Shown piece by piece: positions 54,001-60,617 of a DNA stretch of 64,000 bases. The position numbers were made by a program, and so were the translations under genes. The stretch lies in contig JAQFVV010000030.1 in NCBI GenBank assembly GCA_028023455.1, positions 6,154,501-6,218,500 of the forward strand. Reading direction: 5' to 3'. Under the pieces are notes generated by a model, which was given only the letters and a program-made list of their open reading frames with translations, searched no databases and was not told the DNA's origin. The DNA is from Epiperipatus broadwayi (Eukaryota > Onychophora > Udeonychophora > Euonychophora > Peripatidae). The stretch's first letter is position 1; each line of letters begins with the position of its first letter.

Positions 54001-55204
54001 ATTACACTGGAGAAATGGTTGATTGGTCTTCAGCGATCCATTTCATTGAAAATCTGATGATGGAATGCTCAAAGCCCACATTGGTGCCAACCTTCTCATC
54101 CTATCCATATTGATCATAATTCACTCTGACCTCTCATGTACAGGACATAATCCATTTACGTACATATACGAGGGATGGGCAGACCACCATCAGATTTTCA
54201 ATAAAATGGACAGCTGAAGAGTTGTGGGGTAGAGTGGATTGAAGTATGTCCATTAAAGTACAAATTTAAGCTGAGCATTGATTGTATATATGTGTGGAGA
54301 TGATAATCTGGTCCAACTGACGAGTGCTGGTTTAGCACAAAATACGAATACTGGTGATTATTTATTATTTCAACATGTGTGTGATCAAGTGTGTCAGCAG
54401 TATGAGATAATGTGGATAGTTGAAGGTCGTTTGAAATTCTGAATTCAAACCCCCTACATATTACATATTGGAGTGCAGGTGTGAAAAAGTCTGAGCTGTA
54501 GAAAAAATTCATATATTAAAATATTACAATATATAAATCACCATTATTAATCATTACATATATGTATACTACATATTAAATCAGTAATATTTAAATCTAA
54601 AAGTCCATGAAAATCTAATTAATTAATATTATATTTTTCCAAAGCTAGACCTGAATTCATTATTGTAGTTTATTACACAAGCAAGCAAACAAAATATTTT
54701 CACAATTTTTAATGATTCACCCTAGCAAATTTATCATAATATCTTATGCAATATTTTTATGCATAATATTTGAAGAACTTTTGAAAGATAAGTTAGTAAA
54801 AGACTTGAATATATAAAAATATATGTACACTACATATAACACACATATACATAAATTACATATGTATATCCTCTTATATGTCCACAAAAATATAATTCTT
54901 AATAATAGTAATTCTTAAATTTTTATGTTGTTGTTTTTTCATTTTCATGGATATGTCAAATAGAGGATCTAAAAGATACCAAAGATCAACTGCTTGATGT
55001 GAATCGTAAATATCATGAACTTGAACTGGAATACAAGCGAGTGGAAGCTGAGCGTGATGATTATAAAATTGCTTATCAAGATGCCGAGAGTGCCCGCAAA
55101 GCTGAAGAACAGAAAAATCAACGGTTGCAAGCTGAGCTTGCTCAATTACGTCATGACTATGAAAGACGGTTGCAAGAGAAAGATGAAGAAATTGAGGCTA
55201 TTCG
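18504..55204 (+). CDS. Prm: Paramyosin gene, internal part (8 exons, both ends missing)
   Basis: Paramyosin is the two-chain coiled-coil protein that forms the core of invertebrate muscle thick filaments. Exons at 18504-18590, 33738-33904, 38704-38782, 39454-39699, 40095-40291, 40844-40976, 47596-47812 and 54964-55204 total 1367 nt and join in one frame (phases 0, 2, 0, 0, 2, 0, 1, 2), each with an AG acceptor and GT donor. The product is heptad-rich throughout, with few Pro or Gly and no globular domain. Family-typical stretches are [40 protein letters not shown] and [19 protein letters not shown]. The family is about 870 residues long; roughly the first 60 and last 350 residues are absent, so no start or stop codon is seen. 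A myosin heavy-chain rod is the alternative, but the local motifs fit paramyosin. The symbol follows the fly gene (unc-15 in nematodes). All introns are loaded with transposable elements. Confidence 0.93.
19441..19495 (+). mobile_element. Family B minicopy, 55 bp, with 10-bp target duplication
   Basis: AAAATCATAT (19431-19440 and 19496-19505) flanks a copy made of the 5' end CACATGATCACCAT and the 3' end GGAGAGTTTTGCCTGTTT with almost nothing between. Confidence 0.82.
20578..21600. repeat. Foldback arm followed by tandem 338-bp repeats
   Basis: Direct repeats begin at 20783, 21120 and 21458 (spacing 337 and 338) and share TGTGGTTGTTCGAAGG, GCGTCTGCGCAATTTAGC and TAATCGCACGCAAG. To their left, 20578-20780 is an inverted copy of the same sequence, so the array begins as a large hairpin. 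The third unit stops at AAGACGTTATAAAA. I see no coding frame or ribozyme core; it could be a tandemised MITE or a young satellite seed. Confidence 0.8.
22064..22375. mobile_element. Non-autonomous hAT element, 8-bp target duplication
   Basis: ACATATAT at 22056-22063 and 22376-22383 flanks 312 bp with ends CAGCGTTCCCCGATC and (complement of right end) CAGAGGTCCCCAACTC. The termini and duplication length fit hAT; there is no transposase. Confidence 0.82.
22972..23092 (-). mobile_element. Family B fragment
   Basis: It reads, on the plus strand, AACAGGCAAAACTCACTATA, then GAGTAATCAATGGATGCCAG and CTTGTGCATAAAATCCCCAT, matching the 3' half of family B in reverse. The duplication was not located. 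Confidence 0.7.
23830..24060. mobile_element. Foldback element (about 225 bp)
   Basis: Arms ATAATTTTTATTAGTCAA and TTGACTAATAAAAATTAT are inverted, with a second paired block (TAGAGATTATCCAATAA / TTATTGGATAATCTCTA). A partial second copy lies at 24230-24334 and shares CAAGGTGTTAAAAG and AATGAAAATTACACTACAG. Confidence 0.72.
24382..24735. mobile_element. Family C foldback with 11-bp target duplication
   Basis: ATATTATGTAT at 24371-24381 and 24736-24746 flanks 354 bp with near-perfect arms, for example GATAAATGCTTTAGCCAGAG in the left arm and its complement in the right. The tip is G/C-rich (CCCCCCCAACCCCTGACC). A shorter family member is at 36769-36907. Confidence 0.85.
24858..25073. repeat. 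Palindromic left end of Merlin (62-bp inverted arms)
   Basis: 24858-24919 and 25012-25073 are inverted copies: the terminus GGTACTTACGG..., the CTGATGACGTATTA segment and the GAAGGCATACCGGTCTAATG segment pair. It looks like a complete 216-bp MITE version of the element at the left end, but only the outer side matches the 8-bp duplication (GAATGTCA follows the inner side). Confidence 0.82.
25090..26470. repeat. Tandem array with alternating 213/200-bp units inside Merlin
   Basis: The marker GCCGATGAATTTACGAAAA occurs at 25368, 25581, 25781, 25994, 26194 and 26405 (spacings 213, 200, 213, 200, 211). Two unit types alternate: one with GCGCTCACATTCCCTAATTT and one with GCGAGCTAATTTTAAAAG followed by a run of about eight G and TGTCAAGATATAAAA. 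This gives a 413-bp dimer. A partial, more diverged unit precedes at 25090-25360. Confidence 0.9.
26739..27622 (-). pseudogene. Merlin (ISXO2/IS1595-like) transposase, three frameshifts
   Basis: The start ATG is at 27622-27620 ([11 protein letters not shown]) and the stop TGA at 26741-26739. Domains in order: an N-terminal zinc-binding part (CQNGHEM ... WRCNLKDC); [11 protein letters not shown]; the DDE-type core with IVEIDESLF (first Asp), [23 protein letters not shown] (second Asp) and [15 protein letters not shown] (Glu). Single-base frameshifts near 27300, near 27125 and near 26953 split it into four pieces, but all catalytic segments remain. It would cut and paste DNA at the terminal repeats in a working copy. 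Confidence 0.88.
28929..29031 (+). mobile_element. tRNA-Val-like SINE, 11-bp target duplication
   Basis: AAAAATGGAAG at 28918-28928 and 29032-29042 flanks it. A box TGGCCGAATGG, B box GGGTTCGCTTCC, 3' stem CCCGGCCGATGC and an A tail are present. Confidence 0.88.
30390..30484 (+). mobile_element. tRNA-Val-like SINE, perfect 18-bp target duplication
   Basis: AAAACATTTACTGAGAAT at 30372-30389 and 30485-30502 flanks it exactly. A box TGGCCGAGTGG is intact and the B box is GGGTTCGCTCC (one base short). This is the best-dated SINE in the window. Confidence 0.92.
31035..31115 (-). repeat. Family B fragment
   Basis: ACTTTCTCTACACAGTATTG, GCCATAGTAATCAATGAATG and CTAGAAGGTTAATG match family B in reverse, heavily diverged. 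Confidence 0.55.
32500..33120. repeat. Imperfect tandem repeat, about 200-bp unit
   Basis: ATTTCTTTTGACTTG recurs at 32561, 32774 and 32960, each followed by AAATATTTTCAAATAAAA, a poly-T/poly-A run and TATTACACAAA or a variant. Units are diverged, so the array is old. Confidence 0.7.
33277..33357 (-). mobile_element. tRNA-like SINE
   Basis: On the minus strand: A-box-like GGTGGCCTAGTGGTTAGC, anticodon-like CTGCCTTCCAAGCA, B box GGGTTCGCTTCC, then CAACACATTTGA. It resembles the copy at 4353 (CTTCCAA loop) more than the Val-like ones, suggesting a second subfamily. Confidence 0.82.
33738..33904 (+). CDS. Prm: Paramyosin exon b (55 codons + 2 nt)
   Basis: The acceptor is TTTTAG and the donor GTAAGT. 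The exon encodes [16 protein letters not shown], then [20 protein letters not shown], and ends ...[10 protein letters not shown] plus AA, leaving phase 2. [14 protein letters not shown] is one of the most conserved stretches of arthropod-type paramyosins. It lies 15.1 kb from exon a. Confidence 0.94.
34310..34370 (-). repeat. Hammerhead-like terminal motif near Penelope fragment
   Basis: On the minus strand: GCTATGATTATG, a stem AAGG-CAAGAT-CCTT, TGAAA, then GCGCTCAGC. A close relative is at 48467-48505. The layout (short stem before GAAA, then a palindrome-like GCGCTC) is hammerhead-like, but CTATGA replaces CTGATGA. Confidence 0.4.
34558..34875 (+). pseudogene. Penelope-like GIY-YIG endonuclease fragment
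   Basis: In two shifted frames: [15 protein letters not shown] then [16 protein letters not shown], followed by [20 protein letters not shown] and [16 protein letters not shown]. This is the order of the end of Penelope-like GIY-YIG domains. It is frameshifted and truncated. Confidence 0.7.
35545..35662 (-). mobile_element. MITE fragment related to 62197-62325
   Basis: On the plus strand: CTAAGCTTGTGGTTAAGACC, TATAGAGGTCACTACCTTCG, then TTGCCTTAGTAAAT; it matches the MITE in reverse and is diverged. Confidence 0.65.
36769..36907. mobile_element. Family C half-element with 13-bp target duplication
   Basis: TAAAAGTACATCT at 36756-36768 and 36908-36920 flanks 139 bp containing CATAGATCACATGACCCTAT and AAACAATGAGGATTGCCAAT, one arm of the family C palindrome at 24382-24735. 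Confidence 0.88.
37230..37392 (+). mobile_element. Family B insertion with 15-bp target duplication
   Basis: TAATATTTGAGATTA (37215-37229) and TAATATTTGAGATCA (37393-37407) flank a 163-bp copy: 5' end CTAAACATCACATGATCACC joined to CATAAACTAGTCTGGGGATA, ending GAGTTTTTGCCTTGT. Half of the internal hairpin is missing. Confidence 0.88.
38195..38602. mobile_element. Family A foldback with 17-bp target duplication
   Basis: TTACATAAAGAGAATAA at 38178-38194 and 38603-38619 flanks 408 bp. Both outer ends carry the B-box-like GGTTCAAATCC or its complement. Hammerhead remnants occur on the minus strand (about 38348-38390; TTGATGA, AAAA in place of GAAA) and plus strand (about 38470-38505; GAAA deleted). 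Confidence 0.85.
38704..38782 (+). CDS. Prm: Paramyosin exon c (79 nt)
   Basis: The first G completes the AA left by exon b (Lys), then [18 protein letters not shown] and VDHVSKER follow, ending in phase 0 before GTATGC. The acceptor is TTTTTAAG, a weaker AAG type. It sits only about 100 bp after a 408-bp foldback insertion (38195-38602). Confidence 0.9.
38783..39453 (+). other. Paramyosin intron c-d (671 bp)
   Basis: A+T-rich with a TG/TA microsatellite (38928-38945); no element recognised. Confidence 0.7.
39454..39699 (+). CDS. Prm: Paramyosin exon d (82 codons)
   Basis: The acceptor is TGTTTTAG and the donor GTAAAA. It encodes [13 protein letters not shown]..., [18 protein letters not shown] and ends [14 protein letters not shown] in phase 0. 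Reading past the donor gives only a short tail and a stop at 39727-39729, so the donor choice is well supported. The next intron is only 395 bp and is mostly one ribozyme-bearing hairpin. Confidence 0.93.
39861..39900 (-). ncRNA. Hammerhead ribozyme motif (family D), antisense to paramyosin
   Basis: It has the same elements as the plus-strand motif at 39941: CTGATGA, helix II GACTG-CTGGA-CAGTC, GAAA, CTGTC, AGG. The strand is opposite to the gene. Confidence 0.65.
39941..39980 (+). ncRNA. Hammerhead ribozyme motif (family D) in paramyosin intron
   Basis: Core CTGATGA, A, helix II GACTG-CTGGA-CAGTC (five perfect pairs), GAA, short helix III strand ACTGT, cleavable C (GTC triplet, the classical site), then AGG. 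All invariant positions are met. Helix I pairs for two bases only (CT before the core with AG after the site), and helix III is minimal, so activity would probably need dimerisation or the long arms to be resolved. The sense strand is that of the paramyosin pre-mRNA. Confidence 0.7.
40095..40291 (+). CDS. Prm: Paramyosin exon e (65 codons + 2 nt)
   Basis: The start was chosen at the AG of TTATATAG (40094). It is the only nearby acceptor that keeps phase 0 from exon d, and it restores the family alignment (LEDEER then [13 protein letters not shown]). The exon goes on through [39 protein letters not shown] and ends with AG before GTAACT (phase 2). An AG at 40121 would give the wrong phase. Confidence 0.88.
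40292..40843 (+). other. Paramyosin intron e-f (552 bp)
   Basis: Pyrimidine-rich and A+T-rich, with two similar segments around ACTTAATGCCATTA and ACTTAATACCATTA (40583-40630). No element recognised. Confidence 0.6.
40844..40976 (+). CDS. Prm: Paramyosin exon f (133 nt)
   Basis: It follows TTTTACAG. The first A completes Arg with the AG of exon e; then [13 protein letters not shown] and [17 protein letters not shown] follow, ending in phase 0 before GTAAAT. The SRLQSEVEVLI-type motif is a paramyosin hallmark. Confidence 0.93.
42530..42605 (-). repeat. Possible decayed tRNA-like SINE head
   Basis: On the minus strand GGTATAGTGATAAC looks like a D arm/A box and GGTATTCAAATCCTGCC like a T arm/B box, about 30 nt apart. 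No good acceptor stem forms. Weak. Confidence 0.35.
43244..43282 (-). ncRNA. Hammerhead ribozyme motif (family D), minus strand
   Basis: Core CTGAAGA (fits CUGANGA), helix II GATTGC-TGGG-GCAATC (six perfect pairs), GAA, ACTGT, cleavable A. Helix I: GTT before the core against AAT after the site, pairing three positions with one G-U. Confidence 0.65.
43328..43366 (+). ncRNA. Hammerhead ribozyme motif (family D), plus strand, one helix II mismatch
   Basis: CTGAAGA, helix II GATTGC-TGGG-GCAAAC (one mismatch against the minus-strand arm), GAA, ACTGT, A, then AATTG. Helix I forms four pairs with AGTT. The sense strand is that of paramyosin. Confidence 0.6.
44196..44730 (+). pseudogene. Ty3/gypsy integrase core fragment
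   Basis: [18 protein letters not shown] (second catalytic Asp) and [20 protein letters not shown] (catalytic Glu) are typical of the integrase core. After a frameshift near 44445-44470, [18 protein letters not shown] follows. The first Asp and the zinc-binding domain are missing. It is not obviously from the same family as the element at 13289-16773, which lacks just this part. Confidence 0.82.
46057..46494. mobile_element. Large foldback with decayed hammerhead-like centre
   Basis: Outer arms CACAATTAGTTATAACATGC / GCATGTTATAACTAATTGTG are perfect. Inside, the minus strand near 46143-46190 reads AATGAAGG-CTTCA-CCCTTCGAAAGTAC, a hammerhead-like pattern whose CTG is lost. The centre (46250-46300) is unpaired. 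Confidence 0.7.
47596..47812 (+). CDS. Prm: Paramyosin exon g (72 codons + 1 nt)
   Basis: The acceptor is TTTTATAG. It encodes [18 protein letters not shown], then [18 protein letters not shown] and [14 protein letters not shown] plus one G, phase 1, before GTATAG. Codon use is richer in G+C than the flanks. It lies 6.6 kb from exon f and 7.2 kb from exon h. Confidence 0.93.
48467..48505 (-). repeat. Hammerhead-like terminal motif of Penelope-like element
   Basis: Minus strand: GCTATGACTATG, stem GAGA-CTTAAGT-TCTC, TGAAA, GCGCTCAGCTG. It adjoins the 3' side of the minus-strand Penelope fragment (48570-49030), as expected for a terminal ribozyme of such elements; the core is altered. Confidence 0.45.
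48570..49030 (-). pseudogene. Penelope-like GIY-YIG endonuclease fragment
   Basis: Minus strand: [33 protein letters not shown], then [20 protein letters not shown] and [36 protein letters not shown]. The Cys-rich CP..GC..AYYGET..NI.SR pattern is a GIY-YIG domain of a second Penelope-like lineage. It has one stop and small shifts. Confidence 0.72.
49465..49508 (-). ncRNA. Hammerhead ribozyme motif (family A), minus strand
   Basis: Minus strand: helix I ACAA, core CTGATGA, helix II GTGCTG-GTT-CAGCAT (last pair G-U), GAA, ATACGGAT, cleavable A, TTGG. The invariant core is complete. Helix III pairs only at its first two positions in cis. Confidence 0.68.
50041..50082 (+). ncRNA. Hammerhead ribozyme motif (family A), plus strand
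   Basis: Helix I TCAA / TTGG (four pairs, one G-U), core CTGATGA, helix II GTTCTG-GTT-CAGCAC (one mismatch), GAA, ATACATAT (three pairs around CA), cleavable A. It is sense to paramyosin and within intron g-h. Confidence 0.7.
50250..50395. repeat. Small foldback (about 145 bp)
   Basis: Arms AAGTTACAAATTGTGGATTA / TGCGCAATTTGTAACTT and AGCTCAATAT / ATATTGAGC are inverted; the tip contains GGGAACTAAAGGTTCCC, itself a perfect small palindrome. Family unknown. Confidence 0.7.
50600..52700 (+). other. Purine-rich, probably decayed LINE-like DNA
   Basis: The plus strand is rich in GA and has short frames such as [19 protein letters not shown]-like sequence near 52070-52130, reminiscent of the end of LINE polymerases. 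Stops are frequent and no domain is certain. A family D remnant (CTGATGA, GAAACTG) is at 51909-51945. Confidence 0.35.
52760..53165. mobile_element. Foldback element interrupted by a SINE
   Basis: Left arm: ATGGGAACTCCATATTGATA, GGCTAAAAGAAAATAATAGC, AATCAAAAAGAGGC. Right arm: their complements, ending ATACACCATGGAGTTCCCAT. The SINE at 52955-53064 splits the right arm. A partial second copy follows at 53210-53490. Confidence 0.8.
52955..53064 (-). mobile_element. tRNA-like SINE, 11-bp target duplication
   Basis: TCGATATGTTT at 52944-52954 and 53065-53075. Minus strand: GGTGGTCGAGAGGTCAGC, an anticodon-like segment CTGCCTTGCACTAGCAGGCAG split by an extra few bases, B box GGGTTCGCGTCC, CCGGCCGATGCTATGACAC. 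The left arm of the foldback shows the empty site. Confidence 0.88.
53650..53800 (-). pseudogene. RTE-like LINE 3' end
   Basis: Minus strand reads [34 protein letters not shown] followed by the GATGATGAT-type tail: the usual C-terminal signature and tail of RTE-clade LINEs. It is truncated at its 5' side. Confidence 0.78.
54020..54470. mobile_element. Family A foldback with mutated hammerhead
   Basis: Inverted arms around 54175 (CATTGAAAATCTGATGATGG / CCATCAGATTTTCAAT). The plus-strand hammerhead at 54312-54353 has CCAA, CTGACGA, helix II GTGCTG-GTT-TAGCAC and ATACGAAT, but the first core G after helix II is A (CAAAAT), a C-to-T-type loss that should kill cleavage. It ends with the B-box-like GAATTCAAACCCCC. 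No target duplication found. Confidence 0.75.
54964..55204 (+). CDS. Prm: Paramyosin exon h (2 nt + 79 codons + 2 nt)
   Basis: The acceptor is CAAATAG. AG completes Glu with the G of exon g, then [38 protein letters not shown] and [18 protein letters not shown] plus CG follow, ending before GTAAGC in phase 2. The next exon should begin by completing Arg and continue with a K/Q-rich stretch. I see no such exon in the remaining 8.8 kb. Confidence 0.93.
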
Positions 55205-58200
55205 GTAAGCGTATATATATATAGATAAATAGATAGATTTGTTTAGAGAGATATAGTTTAAAATATTTTTAGGTCCCACTTCTCTCTCCATACATTAATA
55301 GGTAGACACATATTCTTCATCTACTTTTGTAATTTGACAGAGCATCCTCAATTTGCTACCCAATTTACAATTTGCAAATGATCAGTGAGAGACAAAACGT
55401 AAATTATTTTAATTATTTGTTAGAAGTAATTAGATAAAAACAAAATAAATTTTAGTTACATTTTTTATAAATGTTATGATTTTTTTTGACTCTATAAGTA
55501 TGAAATATGATGTAAGTGGCTATTAAAGTTTATGACTTTACCCTAAAAATTTAGAGAATATATTGTAAATACTGCTTCACTTAGTTGTAATATTTTATTA
55601 CATGTGATTTTAATTTGTTTTCACAAAAAAACTTAGCATACTTCTACAATAAAAGATGTGTTTATGTACATACATAGACATATATATATATATGTACAGT
55701 GTAGCAATACAAAACACATTACTGATTATGGCTATTGAGGATGCTAATTTAGGTCAGCAGTACTATTGACACCAATATGTTTTATGCTAGGATATTGATG
55801 ACAATCTTTTGATTGCTCTAAATTCCACTTCAACTTATTTTTTTATTTTTTATCATAGTTATTGTCTTTATTTCTTTTGCACCACAATCATATGCACTGA
55901 CTACTCTGACAAATATATGCATTATTAATGCATTACTAACCACTTTACTTTTCCACTAATATTCTGACAGAGATTTCTTTGTTCTTGCTTTCATTTTATT
56001 AAACCATTATTATTTATCAGAATATAATAAATTTGATCTCATTTGATAAATATTTTTGTTTAGAAATTAAATAAATTTTTAAAATTCACATTTGATTTTT
56101 GGAATTATTTTAAAAATTAGATTTTAATCAAAACAAAATGCTGTCACGCCATCAAATTTCATGTGGAGCCGATTCAATTTGCAAAATGAATGAAATCTTC
56201 TTTGTTTGATATTTGTTTTAAAAATCTGAACAAATTATTTTTAATAACTACTAAATCTATCAACTTATGCTAACTTTTAAACTTTTTAAACTTTTAAAAG
56301 TTTAAATTTTTTTCATAATTTTTATGATATCGCTAAATATTACAACATCTGCTGAGGGATCTCATTTGTAGACAGCTGTGTTTTCCATGACTGTAATCTC
56401 TATAGTAATAATATTCATAAGATTATATTTTTTTATATTTAAAAATAAAACATTTCTGTAAAAAATAAATATGTAATAACATTTATTTTTGATTTCTAAT
56501 AATTATCACACAATCACAATACAAATAAAATCATATACTTTTCAGAAGATCAAGTTTTTAGACCATCATGATATTTTCTCGATGATCATAATATTTTCTC
56601 GAAGTAATTTCACAGAGTTTGAGAGTGCGATATATATAACAGTTACTTATCATCCGCAGACCTTGAGATGCTTTTACGGATTACATATTCAATTCGATTT
56701 TCACACCATCTTTTGAATTTTTTTGTATTTAAAACATTAGAAAATAAATATAAAGCTGTAAAATAAAAAGCTTCACAAAATTTCCAGCAGAGGGTGAAAA
56801 GTGCAAATTTGACTTTTAGAAATCTTCGACGCTGCTCCAACGCCTGGAAAAATGAAACGGCTAATTATAAACTCACACCCTTTCTCATTATTTTATGCTG
56901 GAATGTGAATATTTAATGATCCAAGCAATAAGGAAATATTAAGATTTTATGTTATGAAATATAAATTTATGACAATTTTAATGAAATAATACTCAAAAAT
57001 GATTTTAGTTCAAAAAAAAAAAAAAGTTGATAGACTTGATTGCTGAAAAAATAAAAATAAATATACATTTTATTCCTCTTCTTAGAGATTATTTGTATTA
57101 TAAATATGCCTGGGTCTTAGAATCATGAAAAAGCTTAATTAGTTTCTTAATATTCTCATCACCTAGAGACTGCTGAATTATAAACTTTAAAACTGTAAGA
57201 GTAATCACAAATGTAATTTACAATTATTAGAAATATTATTAATTAGATAATATAAAACAGGTAACTTATTAAATTAATTAAATTTTTATTTTAACATGAA
57301 GGAAGATGGTAATCTTTCCAATTAATTATTTTAAACAAAGATAAATCTAAATAAAAATTCTCTTCTTTTAATTGTCAAAGAGAAGACTTTCTGTAATTCT
57401 TTGCATAATAAACAGATTCTTACTTTTTATAGATTTTAATTATTTCCTTTAGTAGGTAAAATTTAATGATAAAAGTTATTTAGTTGATTATTGCTCCTGA
57501 TCTACGTCCATAGCTTCTTTTAAAAGATGTTGAGCTATTCTTAGCTAAATAGTAAACAAAAAGAAGTAAAACTCATATTTAATCATTTTCCAAATAACTA
57601 GCTTCAAGTGGGTAATACCTTCACTTAAATTGTTTTTCTTTGCCCTATAATTGGATATATATAAAAGACATATTTTGCGGGTTCATCCGTGTTAAAAATT
57701 TAAATATTTATATACCGCCGTTTCGACTTGATCACACAAGTCATCTACTGGGTGATATATATACACACTATAAGTACCAACTGCTAACTGGTTATTATGT
57801 GTAAATTACATCAACACAATTCTCATACTTAAATAAACCCATAAAAAAATCAGCAACCTGTTAAGAAGGTATCACTATAATTAGGTAATAAATGGGATCA
57901 CATTTATTACAAAATTGTAGGGTTGCCTTGACAACAAATTGCGGATATTTTATTGTCTTGTTTAAGCATGTAGAGATTGCAATATTATGTAATTTATATG
58001 CATACAAACAAATAAACCTTTAAAATGGGTGGAACTTATTTTTGAATTTCATATTGCAAAGTAGCTTTCAGTACTTTTATTCCGTAATCAATGCCAGTAT
58101 TAAAATGGCATAAAAATATGGAAACTTGGAATAAATTCCATTCCGTTTTAAAATTTTATTGTTTGTTTACGTATTTAACATCCAAAGTTGTATATTAGTT

Positions 58201-60215
58201 ATTATATATATATATCATGTACGCCACTTGATGGCATTGTTGCTACGCAAAAACAATCAAGTATAACGTTCTCAGGCCGTTTTTTGGTCTTTGTTTGCTT
58301 TTGACGTTTTTTTTTGGTTTTGTTTTGCATGCATGTCACACACTTCAAAATTGAGTTGTTGTTTTTCTGATGGTAATCTTCATGCCTCGTCTGCACTCAC
58401 AAGTCTTTGAATCTGCTGTTGTCAGTAAACCCAAGAATCTGAATAGGTGTTGCTTTGCCTGTGCCATTTTGTTTGTCTCATCTACGTTATCGCAAATATT
58501 TTACTTTACGAATGACCTTCTCCCAAGCATGTTCGGCCCTACCTTTTGACAAGGTTTTGTACCTTAAAAGTTGGCTATGGAAATGCGTGAACGGTATGAT
58601 AATTATTTGCATGTCAAATCCCGCGAATTTAATTTAAAAAAAAAAAACTGATTTACAATTAATGAATTTTGGATACTTGAAATACACACATCCTCAGATG
58701 ACACGTAAAAAAATGTGAAGTGTGTGAATTCACAAAAATAATTCACTGTGCCACAAGGTGGCCTGCAATGAATAATATAACAAAACTGTTGTATTAGACA
58801 TAAACACGGCTGCAGAAGTATGGCCGTCTGCATAAATGGCATTTTTATGTGATTTAGCACATAAACAATGTCATCAAGTGACATGTGTGTCTAATCAACA
58901 AGTACCATATATATATATTGAGCAGAATCATTATCATAGCCTGACCATAGAATCATTGTTAAATAAATATAAAACAATTGAAGAAATATCTATAAGTAGA
59001 TATTGGTTCCAGGTTTAAATGTATATAGATTTCAGTATAATTTAGAAGATAAGAGAACATTAAAAGAAATCAAGTGCGCAGTTAAATTCAATAGGTAGTC
59101 TTTTTTTAGCAGAACTTATTGGAGTTTAGCTTTTAGAAAAAAATAATCATTCATAATATAGAATTGATAGGCACTAATTTGGAGGTTTATTGGTGCGGCA
59201 TTTTAAAGATTTTCTCCAACCATCTCTTCTCCTTCATCATTATTTACTATCTAATGTTATAATTTCAGCAGATACTAATTTCCTATTCACTGCCCTTTGC
59301 TAATAGACAAATGGCTCTTAACTATGTATCACTGTTGAGCAACTGTTCTGTTTTTGTATATACTCTTTCAGGATATTATTTTAAATCAACAAAGCAATAT
59401 AATTGTTTTAATTCTTTTGTCCTGCCTTTTCAGCTAATAACAAAATTATTTTTTTTTACAAGCACATAAATTATTTACATTGTTTGGAAAGGGAAGAAAC
59501 ACAGCATGTTTTCCTGAATTTAAAATCAAGCTAATTAAAATATCCTGTTGTTTGATTTTTAATTATAATTGTTACATACATTATAATGTGTTACATACAT
59601 TATTCAAACTATATTTTATTTTATATTTATCTATCAAGGAAAGCATTGCCATCATCATCGTTGAAGATGTTTTTGACTTAATATATATAATACACAATTC
59701 CATCCATTAAATGTGTAAACAAAAATTTAAAAAACAATGAAACTGCATATATGCTATATCATTATAAACTATCTCAATTATACACTGTCTAGAAAAATTG
59801 CAAATAAACAAAAAATAAAAGCATTATAATTCCATCCATTAAATGTGTAAACAAAAATTTAAAAAACAATGAAACTGCATATATGCTATATCATTATAAA
59901 CTATCTCAATTATACACTGTCTAGAAAAATTGCAAATAAACAAAAAATAAAAGCATTATAATTCATAAATTTTACAGTAGAGTTAGCAGTCGTTATTGTG
60001 TTTCAGAGCACTGTATGTTATTCTGTTTTGAAATGTTATATGTAATATGTTTATTAATAATGTTTCTTTGATTTATATATTATTCTTTGATTTGATATGG
60101 TATAATATTCATATACTAAAATGTTTTCTAAGCATAAAACTAAAAGCTACTGTAAAATATTCTTGTATTATGTCAGAAAGCATAAATTTAAAGAGTTTAA
60201 TCAAGAATCTGAAGT
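55205..60215 (+). other. Downstream paramyosin intron, first part
   Basis: A+T-rich. It contains a (TA)n run at 55679-55692, a decayed hammerhead-like sequence on the minus strand at 57713-57755 (TAGATGA, stem ACTTG...CAAGT, GAAACGG), a slightly G+C-richer unrecognised segment at 58200-58640, and a 132-bp tandem duplication (59696-59959). No exon found. Confidence 0.6.
59696..59959. repeat. 132-bp perfect tandem duplication
   Basis: 59696-59827 and 59828-59959 start AATTCCATCCATTAAATGTG and end AAAAGCATTAT. I see no difference between the copies, so the event is very recent or an assembly artefact. Confidence 0.9.
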
Positions 60216-60216
60216 A

Positions 60217-60590
60217 AATCACTAAACATCACATGATCACCATTTTTTATGCTTGCTCATAACTGTTATTAAAACAGACAAAACTCTCTATATAGTAGTG
60301 TCACTCAATGCAAACTAGAGTAATTAATGGAAGCCAGAAGGCATGTGCATAAAATCCCTATCTAGTGCCTACTCATCCAATATCCCCAGACTAGTTTCTA
60401 GCTTGTGGCTTTCATCAGTGAGGAGTCATAAGCTAGAAACTAGTCTGGGGACATTGGATGAATAGGCATTGGATAGTGACTTTATGCATAAGCCTTCTGG
60501 CATCCATTGATTACTTTAACTTGCATTTTTGCCTGTTTTAATAACAGTTATGAGCAAGCATAAGAAATAGTGATCATGTGATGTTTTCAA
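60217..60590. mobile_element. Family B palindrome
   Basis: Both ends read AAACATCACATGATCACYAT from outside in; the arms include TGCTTGCTCATAACTGTTAT and GATGCCAGAAGGCTTGTGC-type segments and meet near 60420. No duplication found. Confidence 0.78.
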
Positions 60591-60617
60591 GCTGATATAA
60601 GTTTCATAAATCTATGA

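Larger units (their letters stand above)
47813..54963 (+). other. Paramyosin intron g-h (7.2 kb)
   Basis: It contains Penelope-like sequence (48420-49030), the 866-bp family A foldback, a small foldback (50250-50395), decayed LINE-like sequence (50600-52700), a foldback with a nested SINE (52760-53165), an RTE 3' end and a further family A copy (54020-54470). The stretches 47930-48410 and 54490-54960 show nothing recognised. Confidence 0.8.

Noticed and set aside
18504-55204. Myosin heavy-chain rod instead of paramyosin
   Set aside because: The coiled coil lacks myosin-specific motifs I would expect, and the [16 protein letters not shown] and RHDYERRL stretches are paramyosin-specific.
58603-58884. 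93-codon minus-strand open frame
   Set aside because: Phe/Leu-rich low-complexity translation over T-rich DNA with no family resemblance.
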